From contig NZ_LR134477.1 of the NCBI RefSeq assembly GCF_900637975.1, positions 3,038,001 through 3,102,000 on the forward strand: 64,000 nucleotides of DNA, given 5' to 3'. This document shows, piece after piece, positions 8,158 to 20,743 of this stretch (its first letter is position 1; the number at the start of each line of letters is the position of its first letter). This stretch comes from Actinomyces viscosus (GTDB lineage: Bacteria > Actinomycetota > Actinomycetes > Actinomycetales > Actinomycetaceae). The position numbers were made by a program, and so were the translations under genes. Below the pieces are notes generated by a model, which saw only the letters and a list, made by a program, of their open reading frames with translations, was not told the origin of the DNA and made no database searches.

Positions 8158-8655
8158 TCACACGAATCTCGCGTAGAAGTCCGCGAGGTGATGGGCGCTC
8201 GTTGTCGGGGCCACGCAGTCGCGCAGCATGTTCCAGGTCGTGAACCGGGCCGTGTCCGCCAGGCGGGGACTGAACAGCGCCGTCAGCCTCAGTGCCGGCG
8301 GCAGTACCCACGTCGGGACGGTGAGGATGCGCGGCCGCTTGCCGACGGCGTCGAAGGCCAGCTGCGTCAGCTCGCGCCAGGTGAGGACGTCCGGTCCGCC
8401 GACGTCCCACGCGCCGGGCTGTCCCTCCTCCATCCGGTCGAGGACGTAGGCCGCCAGGTCCGCCCCGTGGATCGGGTTGATCCGCACCTGCGGGCGGAAC
8501 AGAGTCACCAGGCCCCGCCTGGCCATGGCCAGTACCTCCATCATGTCGGAGAAGTAGGCCGGAGGGTTGATGACCTGGGAGCTGATCTCTGCGGCCGTCA
8601 GTGCCTGCACGAAGGCGCACTTCGCCCGCGTCAGCCGGGCGGGGCAGTGCTCCAA
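8158..8655 (-). pseudogene. N-terminally truncated NAD(P)-binding (NmrA/SDR-type) oxidoreductase
   Basis: The open frame gives 165 residues from a TTG and matches only the C-terminal half of atypical short-chain dehydrogenases: INPIHGADLAAYVLDRME, then WDVGGPDVLTWRELTQLAFD and a PTWVLPPALR segment. The nucleotide-binding G-x-x-G-x-x-G half is absent. In the same frame a TAG stop lies about 45 bases upstream of the TTG, and only 62 bases separate it from the ArsR stop, so there is no room for the missing 100-130 residues. The simplest reading is a deletion that removed the 5' half. It may still be transcribed with arsR, and a duplicated TGACAC element sits at the junction. A functional short protein is unlikely. 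Confidence 0.7.
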
Positions 8656-8717
8656 CGCTGGCGTCGTGTGCCTCCTGACACTATTCCTGACACCGCCAGG
8701 CTACTCGCCCGGTTGGC

Positions 8718-9044
8718 TCAGTCCGGCCACTGGCCCTTGCCCGCCGGCAGGCCGACGGCGGCCAGCAGTCCCGGGAAGCGCTGCTCAATAACCGCGTCGC
8801 GCCGGGTGATGCGCCGGTGCTTGCCCTCTCTCTCGGTGTGCATGAGCCCGGACTCGCGCAGCACCCGGAAGTGGTGCGACATCGTGGACTTGACGACGTC
8901 GTAGCTCAGGTCCCCGCAGTACAGGGGGCCGTCGGCCGCGATCCTCTGCAGGACATCACGACGGATGGGGTCCGACAGCGCGCCCAGGACGACGTCCAGG
9001 GAGATCTCGCCCGCCTCGGGGTGGAAGAGCTCCCTGTCCTTCAC
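8718..9044 (-). CDS. ArsR-family winged-helix regulator
   Basis: 108 residues from a GTG with GGAGG upstream. The HTH region is at about residues 17-85: LGALSDPIRRDVLQRI, then a recognition helix STMSHHFRVLRESGL and a wing with GKHRRI. The metal-binding CxC of classical ArsR/SmtB proteins is not seen (one Cys, in YCGDL), so it probably senses an organic ligand or another cue. It diverges from an MFS efflux gene across 115 bases that hold an inverted repeat (9124-9149). It probably represses that transporter and itself. Confidence 0.87.
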   Translation of the reverse strand: MKDRELFHPEAGEISLDVVLGALSDPIRRDVLQRIAADGPLYCGDLSYDVVKSTMSHHFRVLRESGLMHTEREGKHRRITRRDAVIEQRFPGLLAAVGLPAGKGQWPD

Positions 9045-9123
9045 GGGGCACCTCCGTCCGCCTCATCGATCTCTGCCCCGGCACCTGTGGCCGGGGTTGA
9101 CAGGGCCAGCATCTCCTACGATT

Positions 9124-9149
9124 CTTAGTACGTCAAACATCGAACTAAG
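9124..9149. promoter_or_regulatory. Inverted-repeat operator between arsR and the MFS gene
   Basis: CTTAGTACG-8 bases-CGAACTAAG, 9-bp arms with one mismatch, ending 10 bases before the MFS start and overlapping the likely ribosome-binding region (AAGGGGG). Position and symmetry fit binding by the divergent ArsR protein. Confidence 0.6.
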
Positions 9150-9159
9150 GGGGTTGGAG

Positions 9160-10407
9160 ATGTCAGGGACAAGAGAGACAGCTGAGACGCCCGGCGACGC
9201 ACCTCGTGCGCCCGAGGGCGGCGGTGCGCCGCCCTCAGCGGGCACCCGCGTCTCCACCATGGGCTGGTTGTCCTTCTTCACCATGTTCGTCATCGGGACC
9301 GACACCTTCCTCGTCGCGCCGCTGCTGCCCCTGCTTCAGCGCGAGCTCGACGTTCCGCTGTCCCGAGCGGGCTGGCTGGTCTCCGCCTACGCCCTGGGGT
9401 ACGCGCTGTTCGCCCTCGTGGCCGGTCCCGTCTCGGACCGCCACGACCGACGTCGGGTCATCCTCTCGGGCCTGGCGGCCTTCGCGCTCCTCACCTGCGC
9501 GTGCGGCCTGGCCTGGAGCTTCTGGAGCATGGTCGCCGCCCGGTTCCTGGCCGGAGTGAGCGCGGCCTTCGTCAGCTCCCAGATCTGGGCCTCCATCCCG
9601 ATGACCGTGCCCCGCCCCTCGATCATCAGGGTGATGGGCTACGCGACCGCGGGGCTGGCGGTTGCGCAGGTCGCCGGCGTGCCGATCGGCTCCTACCTGT
9701 CGGTCAGGGGATGGCAGCTGCCGTTCTTCGTCGTCGCGGCGGTCAGCGTCGTCCTGTGGGGACTCCTCTGCGTCGCCTTCCCCCACGTGAGGCCGGCGGG
9801 GGACCCGCCCGACGTCGTCGGCTCCTACCGGAGGGTCTTCGGCTCGCGGGTACTGTCCTGGTCGCTGCTGGCCTATCTCGTCTTCCAGACGGGCAACTAC
9901 GTCTCGTTCTCCTTCATCGGCTCCTGGCTGGCCAAGGACTTCGGCGCCTCGCAGACCAGTATCGGAAAGGCCATGATGATGATCGGACTGGGAACGGCAC
10001 TGGGATCGCTGCTCGGCCCACGGCTCGTCGCGAGGATCGGTGAGCGACGCTCGCTGTGGACGGGCGTCCTCGCCCAGGGCGCCTTCTACCTCCTGGCGGC
10101 CGCGATGCCCGTCATCGTGCCCACCATGTGGGGCGCCGTTGTCGCCTTCGCCGCCGCCCTGGTCGTGGCCGGCTTCCTCCTGCCCGTCCTCATGGGCCAG
10201 CTTCAGGCGCACGCCGGCCAGGCGCGTGGAACCGTCTCCTCGCTGTCCAACACCGCGATGTACCTGGGCGCGACCATCGCCGGAGCGATCGGCGGCGGGC
10301 TTCTCTCCCGAGTCCCCGGCTTCTGGGGTCCCAGTGTCGTCTCCGCCGCCGCGTTCCTCCTGGCCATCGCCGTTTACAGGATCGCCGGCGCCCTGGCGCC
10401 CGAATGA
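9160..10407 (+). CDS. MFS transporter, DHA1-type drug/metabolite efflux
   Basis: 415 residues from the ATG at 9160, with GGGGGTTGGAG upstream. A charged tail of about 35 residues precedes 12 predicted membrane helices. The loop 2-3 signature is GPVSDRHDRRRVI (about residue 88), and a motif-C-like Gly-rich helix follows (GYATAGLAVAQVAGVPIG). The family exports drugs or small metabolites with proton antiport, with sequence most like YdhP/AraJ-type exporters. It diverges from an ArsR regulator and the shared gap holds an operator-like repeat, so it is probably induced by a compound it exports. The substrate cannot be read from sequence. Confidence 0.88.
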   Translation: MSGTRETAETPGDAPRAPEGGGAPPSAGTRVSTMGWLSFFTMFVIGTDTFLVAPLLPLLQRELDVPLSRAGWLVSAYALGYALFALVAGPVSDRHDRRRVILSGLAAFALLTCACGLAWSFWSMVAARFLAGVSAAFVSSQIWASIPMTVPRPSIIRVMGYATAGLAVAQVAGVPIGSYLSVRGWQLPFFVVAAVSVVLWGLLCVAFPHVRPAGDPPDVVGSYRRVFGSRVLSWSLLAYLVFQTGNYVSFSFIGSWLAKDFGASQTSIGKAMMMIGLGTALGSLLGPRLVARIGERRSLWTGVLAQGAFYLLAAAMPVIVPTMWGAVVAFAAALVVAGFLLPVLMGQLQAHAGQARGTVSSLSNTAMYLGATIAGAIGGGLLSRVPGFWGPSVVSAAAFLLAIAVYRIAGALAPE

Positions 10408-10538
10408 CGTGAGCGCCTATCGTCGTCGGCAAGGACGGCAGCGAGCCCGCCCCCGCGTGCCGAGGCACTCCCGAGCGGGCTGTGGGTCGACCTACCGGCG
10501 AGAAAGACAAGACGATCAGAGACGATCAGGGGAGAAGC

Positions 10539-11426
10539 ATGTCCCAGCTGACGGTAGCCGTACTCGGCACAGGAATCATGGGCTCGGCGATGGCCCGCAA
10601 CATCGCGGGCGCCGGCCACGCCGTGCGCGCCTGGAACCGCACGATCTCACGTGCCCAGCCTCTGGCTGACGACGGCATCGAGGTCGCCCCCACCGCCGCC
10701 GCGGCGGTCGAGGGCGCCGACGTCGTCATCACCATGCTCTTCGACGGCGCCGCCGTGGCCGAGATCATGCGTGAGACCGCCCCCGCCATGCGGCCCGGCG
10801 CCGCCTGGCTGCAGATGACCACGGTCGGTCCCGACGACATCACCGCCCTGGCCGCCATCGCCGAGTCCGCCGGAGTCCTCTTCTACGACTCACCCGTCTC
10901 CGGCACCCGCCAGCCCGCAGAGTCCGGCACCCTCGTCATCATGACTGCCGGCCCCACCTCGGGACGCGACCTCGTCACCCCGGTCCTGGACGCTGTCGGG
11001 TCGCGCACCGTGTGGACCGGCGACGACGGCGCCGCCGCCACCTCCACCCGACTCAAGCTGGTCGTCAACTCCTGGGTCATCGCCGTGTCCAACGCCGCCG
11101 GCGAGATCGTCACCCTGGCCCAGGCGATCGGCGTGCCCCCGGCCCAGTTCTTCGAGGTGCTCGACGGCGGTGGGCTGGACCTGCCCTTCCTGCGCATCAA
11201 GGCCGACCTCGTCGAGCGCAACGCCCTGAGCCCGGCCAACTTCGCCGTCGACACCTCCGGCAAGGACGCCCACCTCATTCTTGACCTCGCCCGCGGTGCG
11301 GGCCTGTGCCTCGACGGCATGGAGGCCTTCTCCGCCCGGCTCGACCGCGTCGCCGCCGCCGGCCACGCCCACGAGGACATGGCCGCCTCCTACCTGGCCG
11401 GGCTCAAGGACGGTGAGTCGGCGTAG
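10539..11426 (+). CDS. NAD(P)-dependent 3-hydroxyisobutyrate dehydrogenase-like enzyme
   Basis: 295 residues from the ATG at 10539, with GGGGAG eight bases before it. The N-terminal Rossmann motif is GTGIMGSAMARN (about 10-21). The substrate-binding signature reads DSPVSGTRQPAESG near 125. The catalytic Lys is in RLKLVVNSW near residue 175. These define the beta-hydroxyacid dehydrogenase family (HIBADH, tartronate semialdehyde reductase, GLYR1-like), which oxidises or reduces small beta-hydroxyacids. The exact substrate is unclear and no valine-degradation neighbours are present. It stands alone between the MFS gene and a strong terminator. Confidence 0.88.
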   Translation: MSQLTVAVLGTGIMGSAMARNIAGAGHAVRAWNRTISRAQPLADDGIEVAPTAAAAVEGADVVITMLFDGAAVAEIMRETAPAMRPGAAWLQMTTVGPDDITALAAIAESAGVLFYDSPVSGTRQPAESGTLVIMTAGPTSGRDLVTPVLDAVGSRTVWTGDDGAAATSTRLKLVVNSWVIAVSNAAGEIVTLAQAIGVPPAQFFEVLDGGGLDLPFLRIKADLVERNALSPANFAVDTSGKDAHLILDLARGAGLCLDGMEAFSARLDRVAAAGHAHEDMAASYLAGLKDGESA

Positions 11427-11481
11427 TCCCGCTTCCGGCCCGCCCCGGGGCCGGCGTACAGCCCCCATCAACGTCAACAGA

Positions 11482-11533
11482 AACGTCATGGAAGACACGG
11501 AGCCGTGTCTTCCATGACGTTCTTGTTGTTCTT
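11482..11533 (+). terminator. Strong terminator after the dehydrogenase
   Basis: A 19-bp perfect inverted repeat (11482-11500 with 11503-11521) separated by only two bases and followed by TCTTGTTGTTCTT. A two-base gap means the RNA loop opens at the top of the stem. Rightward function is favoured by the T-rich tail. Confidence 0.8.
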
Positions 11534-11692
11534 GAGCGCTGGTGGGTCCGGGAACAAAGATCCGGTAGTGCGAGCGCCACGTGAGTGAGGGCTGGGCCTG
11601 ATCTGACCTGCACGGAACGGACCTCTTCCGGTCGATTTCGATAGTGGTGCTACTCTCCCCCCGGAATCATCCCGACATCGAGAGATCTCACC

Positions 11693-13714
11693 ATGTCCAC
11701 AACCTCCACAACCTCCACAACCTCCACAACCTCCACAACCGGCTCCGCCCCGGCCGAACCGTCCAGCACCGGTTCCAGCCCGGTCAAGGAGCTGACGATC
11801 CGCGGCATCATCATTGGCGGTGTCATCACGCTGGTCTTCACCGCCGCGAACGTCTACCTCGGCCTCAAGGTGGGGCTCACCTTCGCCACCTCCATCCCGG
11901 CCGCGGTCATCTCCATGGCGATCCTGCGCCGCTTCTCTGATCACACGATCCAGGAGAACAACATCGTCCAGACGATCGCCTCGGCGGCCGGGACACTGTC
12001 CGCCATCATCTTCGTCCTGCCCGGACTCATCATCGTGGGGTGGTGGACCGGCTTCCCCTACCTGCAGACGGTCCTGGTCATCATCCTGGGCGGCATCCTC
12101 GGCGTCACCTACTCGATCCCGCTGCGGCGCGCGCTCGTGACCAACTCCGACCTGCCCTATCCCGAGGGCGTGGCCGGCGCCGAGGTGCTTCGCGTGGGCG
12201 ACACCAGCGAGGGGGCCGAGGAGTCCAGACGCGGACTGGGCATCATCGTGCGCGGCTCCGTCGCCTCGGCGGCCCTCTACTTCCTCAACGCCCTCAGGGC
12301 CATCAGCGTCGAGATCTCCGGGGTCTTCCGGGTCGGCTCCGGCGCCACCATGATGGGCACCTCCCTGTCCCTGGCCCTGGCCGGCGTGGGCCACCTGGTC
12401 GGCATCGGCGTCGGCATCGCCATGATCGTCGGCCTGCTCATCTCCTACGGCGTGCTGCTGCCGGTGCGCACCTGGGGCGGCGCCGCCTCCGCCACCGACC
12501 TGGCGGACTTCGTGAGCACCACCTTCGCCAGCGAGGTGCGCATCGTGGGCGCCGGCGCCATCGCCATCGCCGCCATCTGGACCTTCCTGAAGATCCTCGG
12601 CCCCATCGCCTCCGGCATCCGCGAGTCCCTGGCCTCCAGCGCCAAGCGCGACGCCGGCCAGGAGATCCCCCTGACCGAGCGCGACCTGTCGATGAAGACC
12701 GTCATCGGCGTCACCGTGGGCTCCATGCTGCCCATCGGCGTGCTCCTGTGGCTGTTCCTGCACGGAACCTCCATGGCCCACCACACGGCGGGGCTCATCA
12801 TCGCCTCCATCCTGTTCATCCTGCTGACCGGCCTGGTCGTGGCCTCGGTGTGCGGCTACATGGCCGGCCTCATCGGCTCCTCCAACTCGCCGATCTCCGG
12901 GGTAGGCATCCTCGTGGCCGTCTCCGCGGCGGCGCTCGTGCGCACCATCGCCACCTCCTCCTCGCCCGACGACGTGCGCACCCTGGTGGCCTACACCCTG
13001 TTCGTCACCGCGGTCGTCTTCGGCGTGGCCACCATCTCCAACGACAACCTCCAGGACCTCAAGACCGGTCAGCTCGTCGACTCCACCCCCTGGAAGCAGC
13101 AGGTGGCCCTCGTCATCGGTGTCGTCTTCGGCGCCATCGTCATCCCGCCGGTGCTCAGCCTCATGCAGGGGGCCTTCGGCTTCGCCGGCGCCCCCGACGC
13201 CGGCCCCAACGCCCTGGCCGCGCCCCAGGCCAACCTCATCAAGCACCTCGTCCAGGGCGTCCTCGGCGGCGACCTCAACTGGAGCCTGCTGGGGCTGGGC
13301 GCCCTCATCGGCGCTGTCGTCATCGCCATCGACGAGATCCTGCGCCGCAACAGCAAGTACTCCCTGCCGCCGCTCGCCGTCGGCATGGGCATGTACCTGC
13401 CCACCGGCGTCACCGTCATGATCCCCATCGGTGCCGCCCTCGGCCACTTCTACGACCGCTGGGCCCAGCGCACCGCCAACCCCGAGCGGGCCAAGCGCAT
13501 GGGCACGCTCATGGCCACCGGCCTCATCGTCGGTGAGAGCCTGGCCGGCGTCATCTACGCCGGCATCGTCGTGGCCTTCGGCGGCAAGGAGGACCCGCTG
13601 GCGATCATGCCCGAGGGCTTCGCCGGCGTCGCCCCCTGGGTTGGCGTGGTGCTGTTCGTCGGCACCCTGTGGTACCTCTACCGAGGTGCCCGACAGGAGA
13701 GCACCCGCGACTGA
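11693..13714 (+). CDS. OPT family oligopeptide transporter
   Basis: 673 residues, a usual length for prokaryotic OPT proteins, with about 16 hydrophobic segments. Family features are NVYLGLKVGLTFATSIPAA near residue 53, ENNIVQTIASAAGT near 85, and NSDLPYPEGVAGAEVL near 155. OPT transporters import oligopeptides or metal chelates with protons. The N-terminus carries five Ser-Thr-Thr repeats (see 11696-11740). No clear Shine-Dalgarno sequence is visible before the ATG (CGAGAGATCTCACC), but the hydrophobic start and repeat favour it. It is monocistronic between a terminator and ppgK. Confidence 0.92.
   Translation: MSTTSTTSTTSTTSTTGSAPAEPSSTGSSPVKELTIRGIIIGGVITLVFTAANVYLGLKVGLTFATSIPAAVISMAILRRFSDHTIQENNIVQTIASAAGTLSAIIFVLPGLIIVGWWTGFPYLQTVLVIILGGILGVTYSIPLRRALVTNSDLPYPEGVAGAEVLRVGDTSEGAEESRRGLGIIVRGSVASAALYFLNALRAISVEISGVFRVGSGATMMGTSLSLALAGVGHLVGIGVGIAMIVGLLISYGVLLPVRTWGGAASATDLADFVSTTFASEVRIVGAGAIAIAAIWTFLKILGPIASGIRESLASSAKRDAGQEIPLTERDLSMKTVIGVTVGSMLPIGVLLWLFLHGTSMAHHTAGLIIASILFILLTGLVVASVCGYMAGLIGSSNSPISGVGILVAVSAAALVRTIATSSSPDDVRTLVAYTLFVTAVVFGVATISNDNLQDLKTGQLVDSTPWKQQVALVIGVVFGAIVIPPVLSLMQGAFGFAGAPDAGPNALAAPQANLIKHLVQGVLGGDLNWSLLGLGALIGAVVIAIDEILRRNSKYSLPPLAVGMGMYLPTGVTVMIPIGAALGHFYDRWAQRTANPERAKRMGTLMATGLIVGESLAGVIYAGIVVAFGGKEDPLAIMPEGFAGVAPWVGVVLFVGTLWYLYRGARQESTRD
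11696..11740 (+). repeat. 9-bp tandem repeat (5 copies) at the OPT N-terminus
   Basis: Five perfect units of TCCACAACC, coding Ser-Thr-Thr five times directly after the start Met. The unit is a multiple of three, so copy change would alter length without breaking the frame. Confidence 0.9.
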
Positions 13715-13860
13715 GACCCTGTCCGGCTCCTGTCCGGATCCATCCGGATCCGCCTGATCGGCTTCTCATCGCCGTCGATCCTCCCGACCGTCCTCGCGGC
13801 CGCCGTCCCTGCACTAGGCTGGGCGGCAGCCGCGAGGACGCGTAGTACCAGGAGGACCTC

Positions 13861-14634
13861 ATGACTTCGACAGCACAGGCAGTATCAGTGGCATGCGGGA
13901 TCGACATCGGCGGCTCGGGCGTCAAGAGCGCTCTGGTCGACCTGACCACGGGAACGTTCATCGGTGAGCGCGTGCGCATCGACACGCCTGAGGAGTCCAC
14001 CCCCGCGGCCGTGACCGAGGTGTGCCGTGAGCTTCTCGAGCGGCTTCAGGTCGCCGCCGACGTCCCGGTCGGCGTCGCCCTTCCCGCACCGATCGTCCAC
14101 GGGATCGTCCCCTTCATCGCCAACCTCGACAAGTCGTGGACGGGCGTCAACCTCACCCAGCTCATGCGCGAGCACCTGGGCCGGCCGGTCACCGGTCTCA
14201 ACGACGCCGACGCCGCCGGCATGGCCGAGGTCGCCTTCGGCGCCGCCAAGGACGTGCCCGGAACCATCATCGTCACCACGCTGGGCACCGGGATCGGCTC
14301 GGCCGTCGTCGTCGACGGGACCCTGGTCCCCAACACCGAGCTCGGGCACCTGGAGATCGACGGGTACGACGCCGAGAGCCGGGCCTCGGCCGGCCAGCGC
14401 ACCGCCCAGGACCTGTCCTGGAAGAAGTGGGCCAAGCGCCTCCAGCGCTACTACTCCCACGTGGAGATGCTCTTCTCCCCGGACCTGTTCGTCGTGGGCG
14501 GGGGCGTGTCCCGCAAGCACGAGAAGTACCTGCCGCTGCTCGACCTCAAGACCCCGATCGTCCCGGCCCAGCTGCTCAACACCGCCGGCATCGTCGGGGC
14601 CGCATACCAGGCTTCCCGGGCCACCGTGGCCTGA
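13861..14634 (+). CDS. ppgK: Polyphosphate glucokinase
   Basis: 257 residues, ROK-family fold. It phosphorylates glucose at C6 using inorganic polyphosphate (and usually ATP). The first phosphate-binding loop is GIDIGGSGVKSALVD (about 13-27). The sugar-binding region has NLDKSWTGVNL near 91 and NDADAAGMAE near 115. The second loop is TTLGTGIGSA near 140, and ELGHLEIDG follows near 160. The C-terminal half lacks the CGxxGCxE zinc motif of other ROK kinases, as is normal for PPGK. AGGAGG precedes the ATG and a TAGGCT -10-like box lies upstream. Monocistronic, followed by the rRNA operon. PPGK is typical of Actinobacteria. Confidence 0.93.
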   Translation: MTSTAQAVSVACGIDIGGSGVKSALVDLTTGTFIGERVRIDTPEESTPAAVTEVCRELLERLQVAADVPVGVALPAPIVHGIVPFIANLDKSWTGVNLTQLMREHLGRPVTGLNDADAAGMAEVAFGAAKDVPGTIIVTTLGTGIGSAVVVDGTLVPNTELGHLEIDGYDAESRASAGQRTAQDLSWKKWAKRLQRYYSHVEMLFSPDLFVVGGGVSRKHEKYLPLLDLKTPIVPAQLLNTAGIVGAAYQASRATVA

Positions 14635-14689
14635 GTCGGGGCCTGTTAGGACACCACAGTAAATGTGGTGCAGGTCATGCGAAATCTGT

Positions 14690-14720
14690 TTGACAGGCCG
14701 GGTTGGCGTCTGGCTATAGT
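14690..14720 (+). promoter_or_regulatory. rRNA operon promoter
   Basis: Consensus TTGACA at 14690-14695 and TATAGT at 14715-14720, spacer 19 bases, in the gap between ppgK and the 16S gene. It is the best promoter match in the window, as expected for rrn. Confidence 0.7.
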
Positions 14721-15214
14721 ACTCCTCGCTGCCGGAGCGACCCAAGGGTCCGACGGTGGTACCGGACGAAGGAATCGTCGAGTCAGCGGGTGAGAGCCCG
14801 ACTGGGGCGGCGAGAGCGGAAAAGTTCAGAGATCAGGGTCACGCGATCCGAATTTGATTCCAGAACTCCTATCTGCTTATTCTAGTCCGGTCGCCTTCGA
14901 GAGGCAAGCGAAGATAATCTCTCCGCCGAAATCTTGCTGGGTGTGTTGTTTGAGAACTCGATAGTGTGTCATGTTTTTTATGCCATGGGTCCTGGGGGCT
15001 GTGCGTGGTTGTCTGGGTTGCCTGTCTTGTGTGGTGGGTGGTTTGGGTGGTTGTGTGTGGTTTCTGGGGCTTGTTTTGTTTTGGTTTGCCTGGCTCTTCT
15101 GTGTGGGGGGTTGGGTTGGGCCTGGTCTGGTTTTCTGGACTGTGTGCTGACTGTTGGTGTTCTGGTTGGCTGCCTTGTTTGGTGGTTGGCTTGGGGTGCC
15201 TTTTTTGTTGGTTT
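14721..15214 (+). other. rRNA operon 5' leader
   Basis: About 490 bases of pre-rRNA leader. It contains TTTGAGAACTCGATAGTGTG near 14948, an element commonly seen in actinobacterial rrn leaders and spacers and probably part of processing or antitermination. From 15001 to 15221 the plus strand has only two A residues and is almost entirely G/T with some C. No protein gene is supported. Confidence 0.7.
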
Positions 15215-20346
<5,132 letters not shown>

Positions 20347-20520
20347 ACCCCCACCACAACCATCAAACCCTTGGTGGCGAGAAGGGGGGGGTGCACACAG
20401 GTGCGGAAGCGTCCACTATACGGTCCACAACCAACCCAACCCGGCCGGCAGCCAGCCACAACCGTGAATAGAGCACACCACACACGTATGGCGACGGTTC
20501 CTGCACTGCCTAACCAGTCG
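20347..20520 (+). other. 23S-5S spacer with pre-23S processing arm
   Basis: Starts with a C/A-rich stretch complementary in style to the G/T-rich DNA before 23S. Bases 20409-20437 pair with 17037-17065 over 29 positions with one mismatch and one wobble, making an RNase III-type processing stem. Confidence 0.7.
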
Positions 20521-20521
20521 T

Positions 20522-20638
20522 CTCGGTTGTCACAGCGACAGGGACACGCCCGGACCCATCCCGAACCCGGAAGCTAAGCCTGACAGCGCCGATGGTACTG
20601 CACCCGCCAGGGTGCGGGAGAGTAGGACACCACCGAGC
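20522..20638 (+). rRNA. rrf: 5S ribosomal RNA
   Basis: About 117 bases. The terminal stem CTCGGT pairs with ACCGAG. The conserved CCGAACCCGGAAGCTAAGCC and GATGGTACTGCACC elements are in place. Ends are set by the terminal stem. Confidence 0.95.
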
Positions 20639-20649
20639 ACACACCACCC

Positions 20650-20700
20650 GCGGGGCTTATGAGATCCATCCCGGATCTCATAAGCCCCGCGTCGTTGTTT
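20650..20700 (+). terminator. rRNA operon terminator
   Basis: An 18-bp perfect hairpin (20650-20667 with 20673-20690), loop ATCCC, followed by GTCGTTGTTT, 11 bases after 5S. Confidence 0.9.
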
Positions 20701-20708
20701 ATGGCTGC

Positions 20709-20743
20709 TCTCAGCAGTTGCACGCCGGAGGCCGCCTCTATTC
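20709..20743. repeat. Left copy of 35-bp target-site duplication
   Basis: Begins TCTCAGCAGTTGCACG and ends CTCTATTC, directly abutting the IS left end. Identical over all 35 bases to 22394-22428. Confidence 0.9.

Noticed and set aside
11486..13447. Leftward open frame of about 650 codons opposite the OPT transporter
   Set aside because: Repetitive Asp/Gly/His composition is a shadow of the membrane-protein codons on the other strand.
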